DNA of 64,000 nucleotides from Tolypeutes matacus (GCA_026826555.1 JAKSZT010054304.1:48758706-48822705); one strand, 5' to 3'; counted from the first letter of the stretch, positions 1 to 12,975 are shown. Numbers and translations are program-made. The notes: generated by a model from the letters alone, not told the origin.

Positions 1-959
1 GGGGGGTGGGGGTGGGGTGGCAGCGGAGTTGGCAATGGAAAGTTACCCAAAGTGATGGGGAAACCAGCTGGGGCACTTCTGTTTGGGGATTTCCCTGGGC
101 CATGCTTTATGACATGTAACCAGTCCTGTGCTTTGTCAAGTTGTAATACTGCCACACTCCATATTCTCCACTTTCCATACACATTTCTAACCATGGCACC
201 CATTTGAATTGGCAAAGGATGGAAAATATTGGAAATTTCAGGATAAATGCCAATGAGTGCTTTCTTCAGAACACTTAAGGACCCCTCCAAACCTCACCCC
301 ACACCTAATGAAGCAATCCTAGTTGTCCTTCCCTGGCCCAGGCCTTTCTCAAGGGCTTCCTTCTCTCTGAAAAACAGCTTAGCCATAGGAGTCTGTCTAA
401 ATCCAGACATATGGAGCAGCTGAAGAATTTGGGAATTGGAGTATCACCTGGTACCCAAAGCTGGTACTGTTCAGACTGGCAATAGTCTGTGGGCAGTAGT
501 CAGGTAATAGAGGGTATGGATGAGTCATCTTAAAGCTAAGGCATCCTTTAGACAGGTCCCATCTTCTTGACACATTTTAGCTTCTCTGCACTTAGTTGGG
601 TTGATTCTGCCACATACACAGGATGCCTTCTGCTCTGGGACTGCTCTACAGGGACTAGTCCTGGATGATAGCTGGCTCTTTCTCCTATTCACCACCTCAC
701 CCAAGGCCAAGTCACCCACCTACTCTTCCCTATGATTTATGAACGTAAAATATAGATTGCTGGAGCTATACAGAGCTGCACGGACCAACTAGTTTGCCCT
801 CTTCCTTGTCCTATCCTGGAATTGGGAGTAATTTGCCATGAGCTTGCACAGCTTCTCCACAGGGACAGCCATGGGCTAGCCTGCTCCTGGCTTACAGTCT
901 ACCACTGGGCTATTTCCTATAACCCAAAGGCCCTACTTCTTTCATTCTATCAATTGTGA
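1..959. other. Intergenic, nothing recognised
   Basis: Begins with a G-rich stretch (1-20). No gene or repeat that I can name. Confidence 0.5.
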
Positions 960-1200
960 CTGAATTGATGACTTCCTTCTCCTTTTTCCTTTTATCATCG
1001 CTCTTAAAACTCACCTTCTTCAAGAAGCCTTCTCTGATTAATTCAGATCATCCTCCACCCTTTATTTGGTGGATGGCTTGTGCTATGTATCAGTCTTGTA
1101 TTTCGCCATGAGCACCTGTAGGATTAATTCAATTTGTTCCTTATTATCCTCATTAGTCTGGTAGTTCCTGAGGGCAGAGTCCATAGACTTGCTTCCACCG
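960..1200 (+). mobile_element. L2 3' fragment
   Basis: L2 blocks in order: CTTCTTCAAGAAGCCTTCTC, then GTTCCTGAGGGCAGAG. Confidence 0.6.
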
Positions 1201-2164
1201 TCATCCTAGGAGACCCTGACAGCAGAGGCTGGCATCTTCTTTCTTTGGCTCCATGGCCTTTGTCCAGCCCAGGTCTATAAGCTCAGGGATACTCAGTGCA
1301 AGAGGGAGATAGCACTGCTCGATGGACCAGGTCACAAAGCCTCTTTGTGCTAAGCATGACTGGGGTGAGACTGTGCGGAAGAAGAACCTTCCCTGACCTC
1401 TCTGCTGGGGTCGGCCTCTAAGGGTCAGAGCTCTTTGCCCTGCGATTCTGAGAGTTTGCTGCTAGACAGGATGTTAATAGCCTCGATTTCTGCATATGTC
1501 ACTTCTCTGGAGTCACACTGTGATGCATTCATTGCTAAACTTGTCCCTTTCATCAATTGCTTGCTCAACTCATGCAGAATTCTAGAATTTTCAGGCAGGA
1601 AGGGAATCCATGGCAGGGAGTGGGGTGGGGTCATATCATACATCCTCCTTGGCAGAACAGATGGAAGTTAGAGGCACCAAGGGGTTTCCTTATTTACCTG
1701 TGGTCACCCATTTTGGCATCTCAGGCCCTAGGACTTCAGCTATTCTTGCACAAGTCTACATTTATGCTGCTGTAGTTTGACCCTGAGGCACTCTGTCTTT
1801 CTGGACATGATAGGAATAGGCAAGTGTCTATGCTCATTTGCTTAAAAAAATTACCTGAAAAATTGCTCTCCACATTGAAGCCCCTCAATTCCCTGATCTT
1901 TTTTCCTTGCATGAGGCCAAGCAGTCTTCTTACTGCCTCCTCCATATCCACTCCTATCGCAGATGAACACTAGAGGATCTGTGGCCAAAGGCTGATGACA
2001 GCTGGCCATTCCAGGCCATGTCTGCTCAGGGATCTGGACTCTCTGGAGCAGGATGGGAACCCAAAGAAGGTAGAGTGGTTGGGAGGAAGTGCTGCATTCT
2101 GGAATACTGGTTTCTGGTTCCTTTTCTAAGTGACTTTGAGACAAAGTCAATTCTGTAGAAGTTT
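1201..2164. other. Intergenic, nothing recognised
   Basis: Only short random frames. Confidence 0.5.
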
Positions 2165-2310
2165 AAAATAAGAACCTTAGATGCCATTCAGCCCAATCCC
2201 TGCTTTTATGCACAAAAGAACTAAGCCTCAGAGCTAGCTAGTCATGGAGCTAGGACTGGATCAAGGCCACAGACTTTGACTCCCAGTCCTCGTTCAGAGA
2301 AGCCAGAGCT
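2165..2310 (+). mobile_element. MIR-like fragment
   Basis: Diverged core (CACAAAAGAACTAAGCCTCAG, AGCTAGTCATGGAGC). Confidence 0.35.
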
Positions 2311-2874
2311 TTCTATGTTTGGTTGTGCTAAGCTGGGGTTGAAGGAGGAAGCAGAACACATGTCTTGTAGGTCTTGGGGGCAGGTGACTTCCCCTGGATC
2401 ACTTGTTGCCACCTTTCCTCCCTAATAGGGTCCCAGCCAGAGTCAAAGTCTTCCATGGGGCCAAGCCCGCCCCTCTTTACTGACGGGCCATGAGCCCTTA
2501 GCTCCACTTGTCAGCATTCCTTTGCTTTTCTCTGGAGCTTTGGCTCTGCCCTTAATAACTCTGGACCTTATCTTGGCCCACTATAAAGTGGGGGGAGTCT
2601 TCCAAATTCCTTGCCTACTGCTCCAAGGAACTGTGAAGCCTCAAGGCAGTGTATCTGAGAAATGCTTTAAGTTCCTCAGAGAGCGTGGTGAGAGAAGAGA
2701 CTTTTCCAGCAAGAGGGCATGATCCCTGTGAGGCCGGAGAGAGCAGAGTGTGAAGATTCAAGAGTTATTGGGTGATAAAGCTGGACAGTTGTGACCTTAC
2801 AGGCACACACAGGAGGACCTGCAATCAGTTTTCCTGAATCAGTTTTACAATGACCTTGCCAGGCAGGGTCTAAT
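2311..2874. other. Intergenic, nothing recognised
   Basis: No coding or repeat signature seen. Confidence 0.5.
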
Positions 2875-2887
2875 TTTATCTCAGTTT

Positions 2888-2890
2888 CAT

Positions 2891-2922
<32 letters not shown>

Positions 2923-3104
2923 ATTTTTTTTTTAGATTTTATTTATTTATTCATTTATCCCCCCCCCCTGCTGCTTGTGCTCGCTGGGTCAGCTAACCAC
3001 GCCATGCGGGCGGGCTTGCCTTCACCGGGAGGCCCCGGGAACCGAACCTGGGGCCTCCCATATGGTAAACGGGAGCCCTCCTGATTGAGCCACAGCCGCT
3101 TCCC
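2888..3104 (-). mobile_element. DAS-type SINE (monomer)
   Basis: tRNA-derived armadillo SINE with box-B-like GGTTCGGTTCC (reading -) and a TTTATT-rich tail. Perfect 13-bp target duplication TTTATCTCAGTTT at 2875-2887 and 3105-3117. Confidence 0.93.
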
Positions 3105-3117
3105 TTTATCTCAGTTT

Positions 3118-3235
3118 TAGAGAGAGGAAGCTGAAAGTCAGAGAAAGCTGAAACTACTTGCTCAAGGTTACCCAACTACCCAGTGGCAGAGCTGGGCTCA
3201 AGCCCAGGCAGCCTGGCTCCAGATCTCACATTTCT
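3118..3235 (+). mobile_element. MIR SINE 3' half
   Basis: TTGCTCAAGGTTACCCAACT and GCAGAGCTGGGCTCAAGC, followed by GGCAGCCTGGCTCCAGA. Cut at its 5' side by the DAS SINE. Confidence 0.65.
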
Positions 3236-5099
3236 ATCTATCTTCCCTCCCAAATCCTCTCTGCCCCCACAGAAAGAAGGGATTGTGTGACCTGGGGGTG
3301 GGGGCCGGGGGTCAAGAGTACGGTATAATTTGTGATAAGTACAGTTAAGGAATAGGAAAGGGATGAGAAAGTTGGGGAACTGCTCGATTAAAAGCATGAC
3401 AAGAATGGGAGAGGCACTGATCATTTCCTTCCCTCTCAAACAGCCTGCAGGGTGCTTGCCAAGCGGCACTACAGCCCAGGCGTCACCTCTATGAAGCGAG
3501 TGGCACTTTTGTGGAACCAGGATCCTCCCTCCAGAGACTTCAGTTTGTATGGAAATAACAAAGACAGAAGAAAGGAAAGTGAAGTTTAATTCGGACTCCT
3601 GTGCACCCATCCCCAAGTCAAGTCACTGTGAAGCTTAAAAGATTAACCATCAGGGTCCTTCACCTGCACCAGCCCTTTCCAAACCTTGTACATAGTTTTA
3701 TATTTATAATTTACACACATATATATATTATTATTTTTTTCTTAAAGAGAACTCTCCCTCCGGTTGTATGTGCCGCAGAGCCCCATAAATTTGGATCTGC
3801 TCTCCGTCCTCCCACTCCCCCACCTGACCAGTCAAATGTCAGAGTTCTACAGCCCCTGAGAAACACTTCTGACCCCTCTTCTGCTGGTCCCCTCCCACAC
3901 AGTACCAGCATTGATTGCGGGTGTGATTCGGCTCAGAGTAGTTGGGTTAGTTTTTTGTAAAGAGGTTGCAGTGTGTGCACTTTTGCAGACCTCAAAGCCA
4001 CCAAAAGGTTGGAGTTTAGTGTACTTTCTTTGTAATGATGACTCTCTATGATTTTTCTCCAGGTAGAGGTGCTTGCACACACAGATATGATTCCAAGAAG
4101 TTCTACCCCAGAAGGCATTTACATACAAATCCATGTGTTCCTTACCATCCACACACGAGGAGGATACACGTAACCATGTATGTGGACAAAGAGATCTTGG
4201 CTCTGTTGCATCTTGGCAAGTTGCTTCTCTTACCCTGGAGGTAGAGTCATTTTCTGTGAACAGGGAGGCCTGGTTTATTCTGAGGCTCTGTAAGTCTAGG
4301 GTTCCAGACACCCAAGAATTACCAGGACTGCTTTTGCATGAGCCATGCACGTCCCTTACTACCAGGCTGCTGGCTAGGTTAGGAGGAGATGGGGGTGGGG
4401 GTGGGGGTCCCTAGACTGGAGGTGCTGAGGAGAAGTGAAGAAATGTAGGTGGGAAGTCAGAACGGATCAACTATACCCTCACTGAACCTACTTTTACTCC
4501 TTCCCCATGAACCCCATCATGGCATGTCTCATTTCTTCATGTCCGCGCAGCCTTCAGCAAGGATTTTTGGCTGCAGTGGAGTGCTCCATTAGCTTACGCA
4601 ACAAAGCGGGATTATTTGGAAAGACCTGGGGTGTCTAAGAATATTCATGAGCTGCTGCAGGCTATAGGGAGCTGGAACCAGGAGTGAAGGTCCTCAGAAA
4701 GCCAGGCCTCTGCCTTCCATTCTCTGAGACCACATGCCTGCTTTCTCCTTTTCTTGCATCCCACTCTCTGCATTCCACTCTCCCTCCAGACCAGCTCTCT
4801 CTGCATCTCTGAGCATTTCACAGAGGACCACAGCTATATAGCTCCGGAGCTTACCTGCTTCAAATTCAAGAGACCAGCAAAGAGTGATTAGTGCTCTGAA
4901 GTCCCAAGTCCAAATTCCTGGGAGACAGAGTCTGACTGGCTCAGCCCAGAGAAAGTGTCTATCCCTTCCCCTATCTGCTAAGGCCAGGGGACCAGGATCA
5001 CATGACTGCCAGGGTCAGGCTGGGAAAACATCATAAATGGTGTCCTAGGTCCAATGGTTTCTCTACCATGAAGATCAGTCCTATGGAAAAAGTCTCCTC
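3236..5099. other. Intergenic, nothing recognised
   Basis: AT-rich patch at 3700-3745 and a (GGGGGT)n patch at 4389-4410. A 167-codon frame on the - strand (3847-4350) has no recognisable similarity. Confidence 0.5.
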
Positions 5100-5290
5100 T
5101 CTCCTGAGCTCCCACAGCACTTTATCCCTTTTTCATGTTGCTTATTACTTCCTACCTTATTTTACTATTGTTTTTTATAAATATCTTAATTACTACCCCT
5201 ACCTATCTATAAGCTTTTTGTTTCATAGTCATATATTCGCAACTTGTGCAAAAATACTGGACATGTGCTCAGTAAATATTTGAAATCATG
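5100..5290 (+). mobile_element. L2 3' fragment
   Basis: CAGCACTTTATC near 5117 and the tail GCTCAGTAAATATTTGAAAT at about 5268 fit the L2 3' end. Confidence 0.55.
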
Positions 5291-6699
5291 ATAATCTCCC
5301 ATAAGTCAATTTTCAGGAAACTGAAAGACTTGGCCAAGTCCTTCATCTCATTGCATTGTCCCGAATTAATTATATTCAAGTAATTAAACAAATTTTTCTT
5401 AAATTCCTTCTACATACCAAGCAGTATCCTGGCCACTGGGGATATAACACTAAGCAAGGCAGAAAAAGTCCTTACACCACTAAGCTTCCAACCTAGTGGT
5501 GGAAGCAAGCAATAAACAAATGTCTATTTAATGTTTGCAATGAACTAGACTATGTACTAAGTGCTGAGGGTAGAGATGTCTAAGTCTTCAGTACTGTCCT
5601 GAGGGAGCTTAATTTCCCTGGGGATAATAGATGCACCACAGGATAAAGCTATGACAAAGATGGGGGAGAAGTGCTGTCAGACCTCAAAGAGAGCGTGATT
5701 TATCACCTGGGGGTGAGGGGTGACCAAGTGAGGTGTCACCGAGAACAGCGACATGTGACTGAATTTGAAGGGTGAGTAAGAGTTCGTTGGGTAGAGTATG
5801 AGTTGGGTATGTGAACGCACATGCGTGTGTGTTTGTGTGTTTGGGGGTGTTGGGGGCAGGGGAAAGGAGATAGACACGACAGCGATCAGACCCTTCCAGG
5901 TAAAGCAGGTACAAAGGAAATGTCAAGCACTGTGAAAGGACCTGCTTGTGTCTGGATCACCAGGAACACGAGGAGAAAGAATGGTGAGATTGGCCACGGC
6001 CCCTGTCTGCCGCGTGTGCTAAGCCCGGGTGGTGATGGGTAAGTATTGGCAGGCAGCTGCCCTGGAATGTGGAGAGCAATGATGTTGAACCCTTCAGGCA
6101 TAGGGGCCAGGCCGAGTGGCAACTCCTGACCAGAAACATGTTCTGCACTGCCCCAGCACAAGACACTGCGTCTGCTCTCGGGTCATTGACCTCTGGCTCA
6201 TGGTGAGAGATGAGTGGATGGTGAGATGCTGGTGAAATTTTTCACTCCCAAATTGCAACTTGCCTCAGAAAGCACTGGATCTGTCAACTTTCACTCTTCA
6301 TGAGTAGAGTGGGATTTTCTAAATTTTGCAATTGAATTTAAGAAATCAAAAGAAAAGATGTCCCTTTGTAGCTAAAAATGAATTAAAAAAAAAAAGCAAG
6401 CCAGCAGAAGTGAGCCTCTACATCACCATGTCCTTTGAATTACAAACTATGGCCCCTTAGCCGATGATATGATAAGGGCTAGAGATGATAAAGGATTTAT
6501 AAAGGTTTTCTAGAGATTGTGCCTGCCCTGGAATGTCCCACAGGTCTGCTCACCTCTGTCCCAACATGCCTGGGGTGGAATCGAGCTAATTTCCTGGATC
6601 TTTTCATTGGATAAAGTCAAGACCATTCACACCCTGGTCCCTTCCTGTCTTTCCAGTAAATTTTCCATTCCCACCCCTCCCCAGGTTAGCCTTTAGCCT
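5291..6699. other. Intergenic, possible ancient LINE remnant
   Basis: 5390-5600 has the CTGGGGATATAACA-type phrasing of an old eutherian repeat. The rest is unrecognised. Confidence 0.4.
5819..5858. repeat. GT-rich simple repeat
   Basis: Alternating GTGT with G-runs. Confidence 0.7.
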
Positions 6700-6945
6700 T
6701 GCTGGTCTCCCTGCTATCTCAAATGTTCACATTTCTGGGTCTACCTTTGACTGCCTTTTCCCTCTTCTCTGCCGGTCAAATATCACTCATCCTTTCCAGG
6801 TCAAACCCAAAGGTCCCCATCTTTGTGAAGTCTTCCCCCACCCACCTGAGTCAGACCCAAGAGCTCCCTCTTCTGTTCTCTCCCAGCACTTTAGACTTCT
6901 GTTATTACTCTCAACACAGTTACTCATTTTTATTTGAAGTAGACT
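6700..6945 (+). mobile_element. L2 3' end, part 1
   Basis: L2 text (TTGTGAAGTCTTCCCCCAC), interrupted by the LTR at 6946. Confidence 0.6.
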
Positions 6946-7383
6946 GGATATGGTGGTTTGAAGCTGTATGTTCCCCAGAAAAACATGTTCTTAAATCAAA
7001 TCCATTCCTGTTGGTGTGGACATTTTGAAGAGGTCACTTCGGTTAAGATGTGGCCTACCTCAATCAGGATGGGTCTTAATTCTTTTACTGGAGTCCTTTA
7101 TATGAGAATGAAATTCAGATAAAGAGAGAAAAAGCCACAGAAGCAAGAAGCTAAAACCAAGGAAACCCAGAAGAGAAGGGAGGGACCAGCAGATGCCACC
7201 ATGTATCATGCCACGGGGCAGAGGATCCAAGGGTCACTGGCAACCAGTGGGAAGAAAGCATTGTCTCGATGATGCTTTGATTTGGACATTTTCTTGGACT
7301 CTAACCATTAAGTGAATAAATTCCCATTGTTCAAGCTGAACTGTTTCATGGTATTTGCTTTGAGTAGCCTAGGAAACTAAAAC
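6946..7383 (+). mobile_element. MaLR-like xenarthran LTR
   Basis: About 440 bp from TGGTGGTTTGAAGCTGTATG to GGAAACTAAAACA. It has the same block order as the LTR at 26241 (GGATGGGTCTTAATTCTTTT at about 7067, ATAAATTCCCATT near 7315). It splits an L2 element (6700-6945 and 7384-7486). Confidence 0.6.
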
Positions 7384-7486
7384 ACTAAATTTCTTGAAGT
7401 CAGGGACTAGAACTTTATCATCTGTCTCCCCAGCAATAGCACAGTGCCCAATACACAATACTCTCAATAAATATTCTCTTTGTTAG
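7384..7486 (+). mobile_element. L2 3' end, part 2
   Basis: Resumes after the LTR: TTGAAGTCAGGGACTAG, then CAATAGCACAGTGCCC and a CTCAATAAATATT terminus. Confidence 0.65.
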
Positions 7487-7734
7487 CGAAGGGCGGTTTA
7501 CTTGGACATCTTGTCTGTTGGAGTTGGGGTAGTAAGAAGACAGCTTTGGGAAGAACTCTAACAAGGAGAAAAAGGGGAAGGGCCATTCCAAGTGGAAGAA
7601 ACAGTGTGAGCAAAGGCACGGGGAGGGAAAGCATGGGCAAATATGGGAGGCTGGAGGGCAAAGAGGGAAGGTTGGAAGGATAGGGTATGTCAAGTGCCAA
7701 GCATGGTGATGGGCTCCTTATGTGCATAACTGCC

Positions 7735-7885
7735 CTAGGCTTTTACCAAATGTGGTGAGGTGGCTGCTATTGTTCACACACAGAGGAGGACAGTGAGGTT
7801 CAGAAAATTCATAGAGTTCATTAGTTGGTGATACAGAAGGGATTAGACCAATTCTGTTAGTTTCTAAAGCCCATGATTTATCTTG
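7735..7885 (+). mobile_element. MIR SINE fragment
   Basis: MIR-like middle and 3' blocks (CCTTATGTGCATAACTG, GAGGTTCAGAAAATTC). Confidence 0.4.
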
Positions 7886-7969
7886 TTCTTAGAGAAAGGT
7901 TGTTCTTGAGGTTGACTGGAGCCTAGAGTAAGAGGTGGTGAGCAGGGAAAGGTGCCCATTACAGAGTTA

Positions 7970-8195
7970 TAATATTAATAATATCTAGCATTTTTTTCAA
8001 CTGCCTACCCTGTGCTAAGAATTTTAAATATGTCATCTCATAAAAACTTACAACAACCCTATTAGGTAATCACCCTCATTTTACAGAAGAGATAATTACA
8101 CCTCAGAGAGATTCAATAATTTGCTCACATAGCCAATTAGTGGTAGAGCCATGATTTAAATTCAGGTCTGTTGATTCCACAACCCAAGCTCATTG
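7970..8195 (+). mobile_element. MIR SINE
   Basis: Nearly full-length: CCTGTGCTAAGAATTTTAAAT, CTTACAACAACCCTATTAGG, ATTTTACAGAAGAG, then CAGGTCTGTTGATTCC. Confidence 0.7.
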
Positions 8196-9329
8196 GGAAA
8201 GTACTTAATGGGTGAATCACAACATAATAATTCAAGTCTTAGTGACATACTAGGGATACAGGTGTAATTAGTCTAAGCCTAGTCTCTTCCATTCCTGTCT
8301 CTTCCCTTCCTCTACAGTTCGGCCCACGTGTCCTGTCTTCTTATTCTGTCCCCTCTGTCCAACCATATAGAACCAGACCCCCCAGCAAGATTAACTGCTA
8401 GGCTAAAAAACAAACAAAAAACCAATTTTCTAGCAGATAGAGTGGGATAGGAAGATGAGAGGAATGTCGAAGAATTAGGAGATGCGGCCAAGATCTCAAG
8501 AAGAGGTACATAAATGAATGATCCCAAGGAGGGCAGGAAGGAGGTAGTTTCCAGGCACTTAAACTTTTCAGGGATTCAGTCCCGAATGAGTAAAATTCAA
8601 ACACCAGTCTAGCTCTGATTTACTTGGGGCTGCTTGTTCAAAAGACAAATTCCCTGGCCCTTCCTCAGATATCCAGAAGGTCTTTTGTGGGGCCCAAGAA
8701 CATGCTTTTTAAAACAAGTACTCCAGAGAGTCTACAAACTGAGACTACCAGCCTTCCACAATGCAATTACATCCATAGACTTTAGCTATTGCTGCTGAGA
8801 GAACTAGGGGTGCCAGGAACTTGGAGCTGGATGCCTTCCAGTACACTGACCCAATGCTCACTCAGAGGCATTGACCCGGGGGCCTTGTGTAGGAGTCCCC
8901 ATCTTTCGGAATTATTGATGTGGTTAGAGTAGCAACGTGACTTTCTGTGGACGGAAGAAGGTAGGTCGGATGTGAGAGTCTCCCTCTGTGAATACTTGTG
9001 CGTCATCTGAGTCATAGCTTGTATCTTTACTCTCGAAAACAAGTCATTTTTGTTACTGTCAGCATCTTCTCTGGTCTGCAATGAAGAGGGCCAGCTGGCT
9101 GCAGTGTTGAGATGGAGCAGGACAGACCTGTACAGGGCTGGGGTAATCCTTTAGGGCAGGGCCAGTTGGGGAGGAGACGAGAGCACTATTGCCCTGGGGA
9201 TTAATTGAGCTGCCTTCAGCCATAGAAAAATATGCTTTCAGAAAGCACTGCCAGAGGACATAAGAGTGAGCTGCTTGCCTGCATTTTAGAGACCATACTG
9301 TTTTTCATCACATACTGTTTTTCATCACC
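8196..9329. other. Intergenic, mostly unrecognised
   Basis: Apart from the possible MER5 remnant, nothing seen. Confidence 0.5.
8620..8765 (+). mobile_element. Possible MER5-type remnant
   Basis: Blocks such as AAATTCCCTGGCCC and AACATGCTTTTTAAAACAAG are reminiscent of MER5. Weak. Confidence 0.35.
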
Positions 9330-9555
9330 AGCACTCTCTAAGGAAGTGAATTTCAACCCTGATGTTCTTCAAAATAATCTGAAGCCTTAAAAAATAAAGA
9401 TGCCCAGGCCTTACCCCATATCTACAATACACAATACTCTCAATAAATATTCTCTTTGTTAGACTTTCAGGAGTGAGTCCTGGGAATCTATATAAAGCTT
9501 CCTGGGAATTCTGGAGCAGCCAGTCTGGCATTGGTCCAGGGACCAGCATTTGGAA
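9330..9555 (+). mobile_element. MER5A-like hAT remnant with a 38-bp foreign insert
   Basis: MER5A-like text on both sides (GATGCCCAGGCCTTACCCCA at about 9399, then AGTGAGTCCTGGGAAT at about 9472). Between them, 9425-9462 is an exact copy of 7449-7486. Confidence 0.6.
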
Positions 9556-10329
9556 ATAGCTACACTAAGGTGAGAGGGAAAATCATTCCAGATTGAAAAT
9601 TACAGTATCAGGTCATGCTCTCTCTCCTTTGCCCTATCTTTGTTTATTCTCTTTTCTTCCCACTCTTCCCAGGAGACTGAAAAAAGCTTCTCCTCTCATT
9701 TATCTCTTATTTATCTGGTAAGGCCACACAGGGGCAACAGCTGTGTAAAATTCATAAAGGTTTGAGGTGTATTTAAATACGGTTGCTTGCCATTTATACC
9801 TGCTTGCAGAGTTTGCAGATGACAACGAAGCCGAAGTTGGAGGATATTTGTCTGAGTCATGGTGAAGGGGTCCCTGCGCTGGGAGAGGTAGGGCCAAGGA
9901 ACTCTGAGGTCCTTTCCAACACAGACATTTCCTGGTTTCAAAGTTAAACCGTTAAATTGTTGTTTTCTTGATTTTCATTTGTTTTCTACACCTACTTAGA
10001 TTTCCTAGCTGGGGATAACCCCCAGGCTTGGTGCATTGGAATCATTTGGGTAGTGAGAAGCTGAAAGTGACTACATACGGAAGGAATTAGAGTGCATGAA
10101 GTCTCCCCAAATTGCCGTATTTGAGTCATAGTCTGCTTATTTTCTCTCAATAACAAGCTTTTGTTGCTTTGCAGGCAACAAGCCTGATAAGGAGGAGATT
10201 TGGTGCTTTAAAGTGTTCCTGACCTGAGAGCCTTGATGGAACGACCCAGGGATCAAAAAGACAAGGGAGCAAACCCCTAAACAATCTCCCTCAATCAGTT
10301 TCCTTGGCTGCTTTTGACTCCTTTACTTA
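9556..10329. other. Intergenic, nothing recognised
   Basis: No gene signature. Confidence 0.5.
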
Positions 10330-10565
10330 CTTATTTATTTATTAATATTTTATTATCTTACTAGAATGTTCCCCCCTCCAGATGGCCCCCTAGTCTGTCT
10401 GCTCATTGTTTCTGCTCATTGTCTGCTCATTTTGTCTGCTCTTTTGTCTTCTCATTGTGGCTGCTTGTTGTGTCCACTTGTCTTCTTTAGGAGGCACCGG
10501 GAACTGAACCCGGGACATCCCATGTGGGAGGGAGGTGCCCAACTGCTTGAACCACATCTGCTCCC
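10330..10565 (-). mobile_element. DAS-type SINE (GAGCAGACAA variant)
   Basis: tRNA-like head (reading -: AGCAGATGTGGTTCAAGCAG, box B GGTTCAGTTCC), followed by repeats of the form GAGCAGACAATGAGCAGA. Tail at the low-coordinate end. Target duplication not clear. Confidence 0.85.
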
Positions 10566-12439
10566 TGGTACCTTTATTTGAGAATTGAGTTGTAGATGAT
10601 AGGCTGGGAATTTCAATTTAAATCTCTGTTTGGACCTTGAAATTCTCTTATATTAAAGAAAAAGCATCTGTGCCTTTGAAAACTATATGAGTACTGACTG
10701 TCATGGCAGAATGGTGTGAATCCCAAGGGAATGTTCTGGAGGAAGAAGCCGCTGACCCCCTTTCTTTCCAAATCAAACCCCTTCTTCTAAGTCCCAGTCA
10801 ATCCTTGGATACTCTGGGATGCTATTCTGATCATTCAAGCACTAACCGACCTCTCCCTACCCCCAGCTGCCTCTGATTCTAGTGCACACACCTGTGTCTA
10901 TACCTTTCCTTCGGCTCAGTCATACATGTGTTTCTGACAGCTACCTATTAACTGCCTTGGATTATTGTTTAGCTTTTTGTGCTTGTTTGATCTTCTCAAT
11001 GATTATTTAGCTCTTTGGGCTAGTTTGACTTTAACTGATGAGCAAATTAAGAGTGGGAGCCCACCCCTTTTTATCCATTTACACATCCAACAACTATTTA
11101 ACTTGTGCCAGGCATTCTTCTAGGCCCTGGGGATATAGAGGCAAAACAAACAAATGTACTGACGTTGTGAGGAAGTGAGGAAGGAACTTGTGGGGAACCA
11201 CTGAAGAAGGTAGACAGACTATAAAATATATATATGTAGGTGTGTGTCAGGTATAGGTGCTAAGGGGAGTGGAAAGTGATGAGGGTGTGGTGGGATATAG
11301 TGTGATCATGGAAATCATTATCAGGAAAATGAATGACAATACAATTTGTTTATCTGTCAAAGAAGAGTTCATACTAGATATGTATGCAGATCTATCTATG
11401 AGTGTGTGGAAGGAAAACCTATGAGCAATTTCAAATAAAGTGATGTAAAGGCTTCTGGGCTGTGGGAGCATATTTCTTCCTGAAGAATTCAGGAAAAGAT
11501 TGTTAGAGGAGTTCTCACTTGATCTGGGCACTGAAGACTAAATGGGAGTTCTCCTGGGGAGGAGGGTAAGGGAATAATATGGACAAATGCACGGATGCAT
11601 AAAAGTGCTGGTACTTGGAAACTGTGAGCTGTTTGATTGGGTGCCTGGAGCACTAGGCAAGAGGATGAGCAGTGACAGATGAGGCTGAAGATGTGGTCTG
11701 GGGATCAAATTTTTAGGAGTTCTCTATGCCACGTCAAGGAAAGTGACCTTTCAGTGTTTTTCTCACTGCTTAGAACGGTGATAGGAAACAGCAGAAACTC
11801 TACAAGACTTGAAGGCTCTTTGCCTCTTGTCCTTTTCTTGGGTCTTAAGCAGCTGTACCAAAGAAGGAGAATAGAGAAAAGGAAACTTCCCAGAGGACTT
11901 ACCCTTGTGCTGTATCTACCAGCACCCAAAGAACCCTGCTTCACCCTGAGGGTGTCATCCAGCTGCTAATCTAGAGCTCTCCACACCCAAAGACTGTGCA
12001 AAACCAGAGTCAACAGCAGCCAGCCCCACCAAGTCTCAGGGGAGCTATATTTCTCCAAAGTAATTTTATTGCATGAAAACATGGGGATTTTAGAAACTGT
12101 TTTGTACGTAATTTTACGTCTGTGTGTCTAGAGCAAGGCATTATAAAACAGAAACGATCTAAGTTAAAGAAAATTTCATTAAGATGGAAAATTGACACCA
12201 CAGAGAGCTAAATTAGTGAGTAAAAGACAAACGTACGATAATTTTCTTAGACTACAGATGCAAAAGATAAAGAAATGAAAATGAAAGAATACAATAGACG
12301 TGAAAGGCAGATATCAAAGAACCAACCCATAAGTAATAAGAATTCCTAAGTAAATAACAAAATCATTTGAAGCAGAAGTTGTAAATGTAGAAAATTTATT
12401 GACCATAAGCTAAAAAGAAATAATAATTGGGCATGCTTA
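10566..12439. other. Intergenic, possible ancient LINE-like remnant
   Basis: 11080-11750 resembles an old eutherian repeat (TGTGCCAGGCATTCTTCTAG, then an order of blocks such as GTGCTGGTACTTGG). Family not named. The rest is unrecognised. Confidence 0.4.
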
Positions 12440-12975
12440 TTATATTAATCAGGATTCTTTTTGGTTGGGTTAGAGTCCCAGCTCAAACTGGCTTAAGCAT
12501 AAAAGGAATTTCATTGACTGACATGATGAAGTTCAAGGATTTACCAGGAACATGTCTCTCCACCTCTTAGCTTTACTTTCCTCTGGGTCAGCGTTATTCT
12601 TGAGCAGGTTGTTCTATGGGCTGGCACCCAGTAGCTCCAGACTTACATTTTTCTGGCTTACCACTTCAGTGGAAAGAGTCCTTCTTTACCAGCTCTGGCG
12701 GCAAAATATCTCTGGTTAAAATATCTTACTGACTTTGGTTGGCCTGGCTTGGGTCATGTGTTCACCCTTGAATCAATCGATATTGCTGAGGAGGATTGTG
12801 GCAATAATTTCATTGGCAACACACACCCTTTCCTGAAATGAGGGGGTAGATCAGTCCTACCCAGTGCACATGGGCTGCAAGTAAGGGAGAGACTGTTTCT
12901 TAGAGGAAAATGGGGTGCTTATCCCAGAAGAAAGTAGAATGGATGCTGGGCATGCAAAATAACAACATCTTGGGC
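12440..12975. mobile_element. Ancient interspersed repeat, family uncertain
   Basis: Contains blocks common to an old eutherian repeat (CTCAAACTGGCTTAAGCA, TTGGCCTGGCTTGGGTCATG, GGATGCTGGGCATGCAAAAT). I recognise the pattern but cannot name the family. Confidence 0.4.

Noticed and set aside
3021..3104. tRNA-like sequence with box A and box B
   Set aside because: It is the head of a DAS SINE, not a tRNA gene. The same holds for the other SINE copies.
3847..4350. 167-codon frame on - strand
   Set aside because: No domain, no splice pattern and no similarity recognised.
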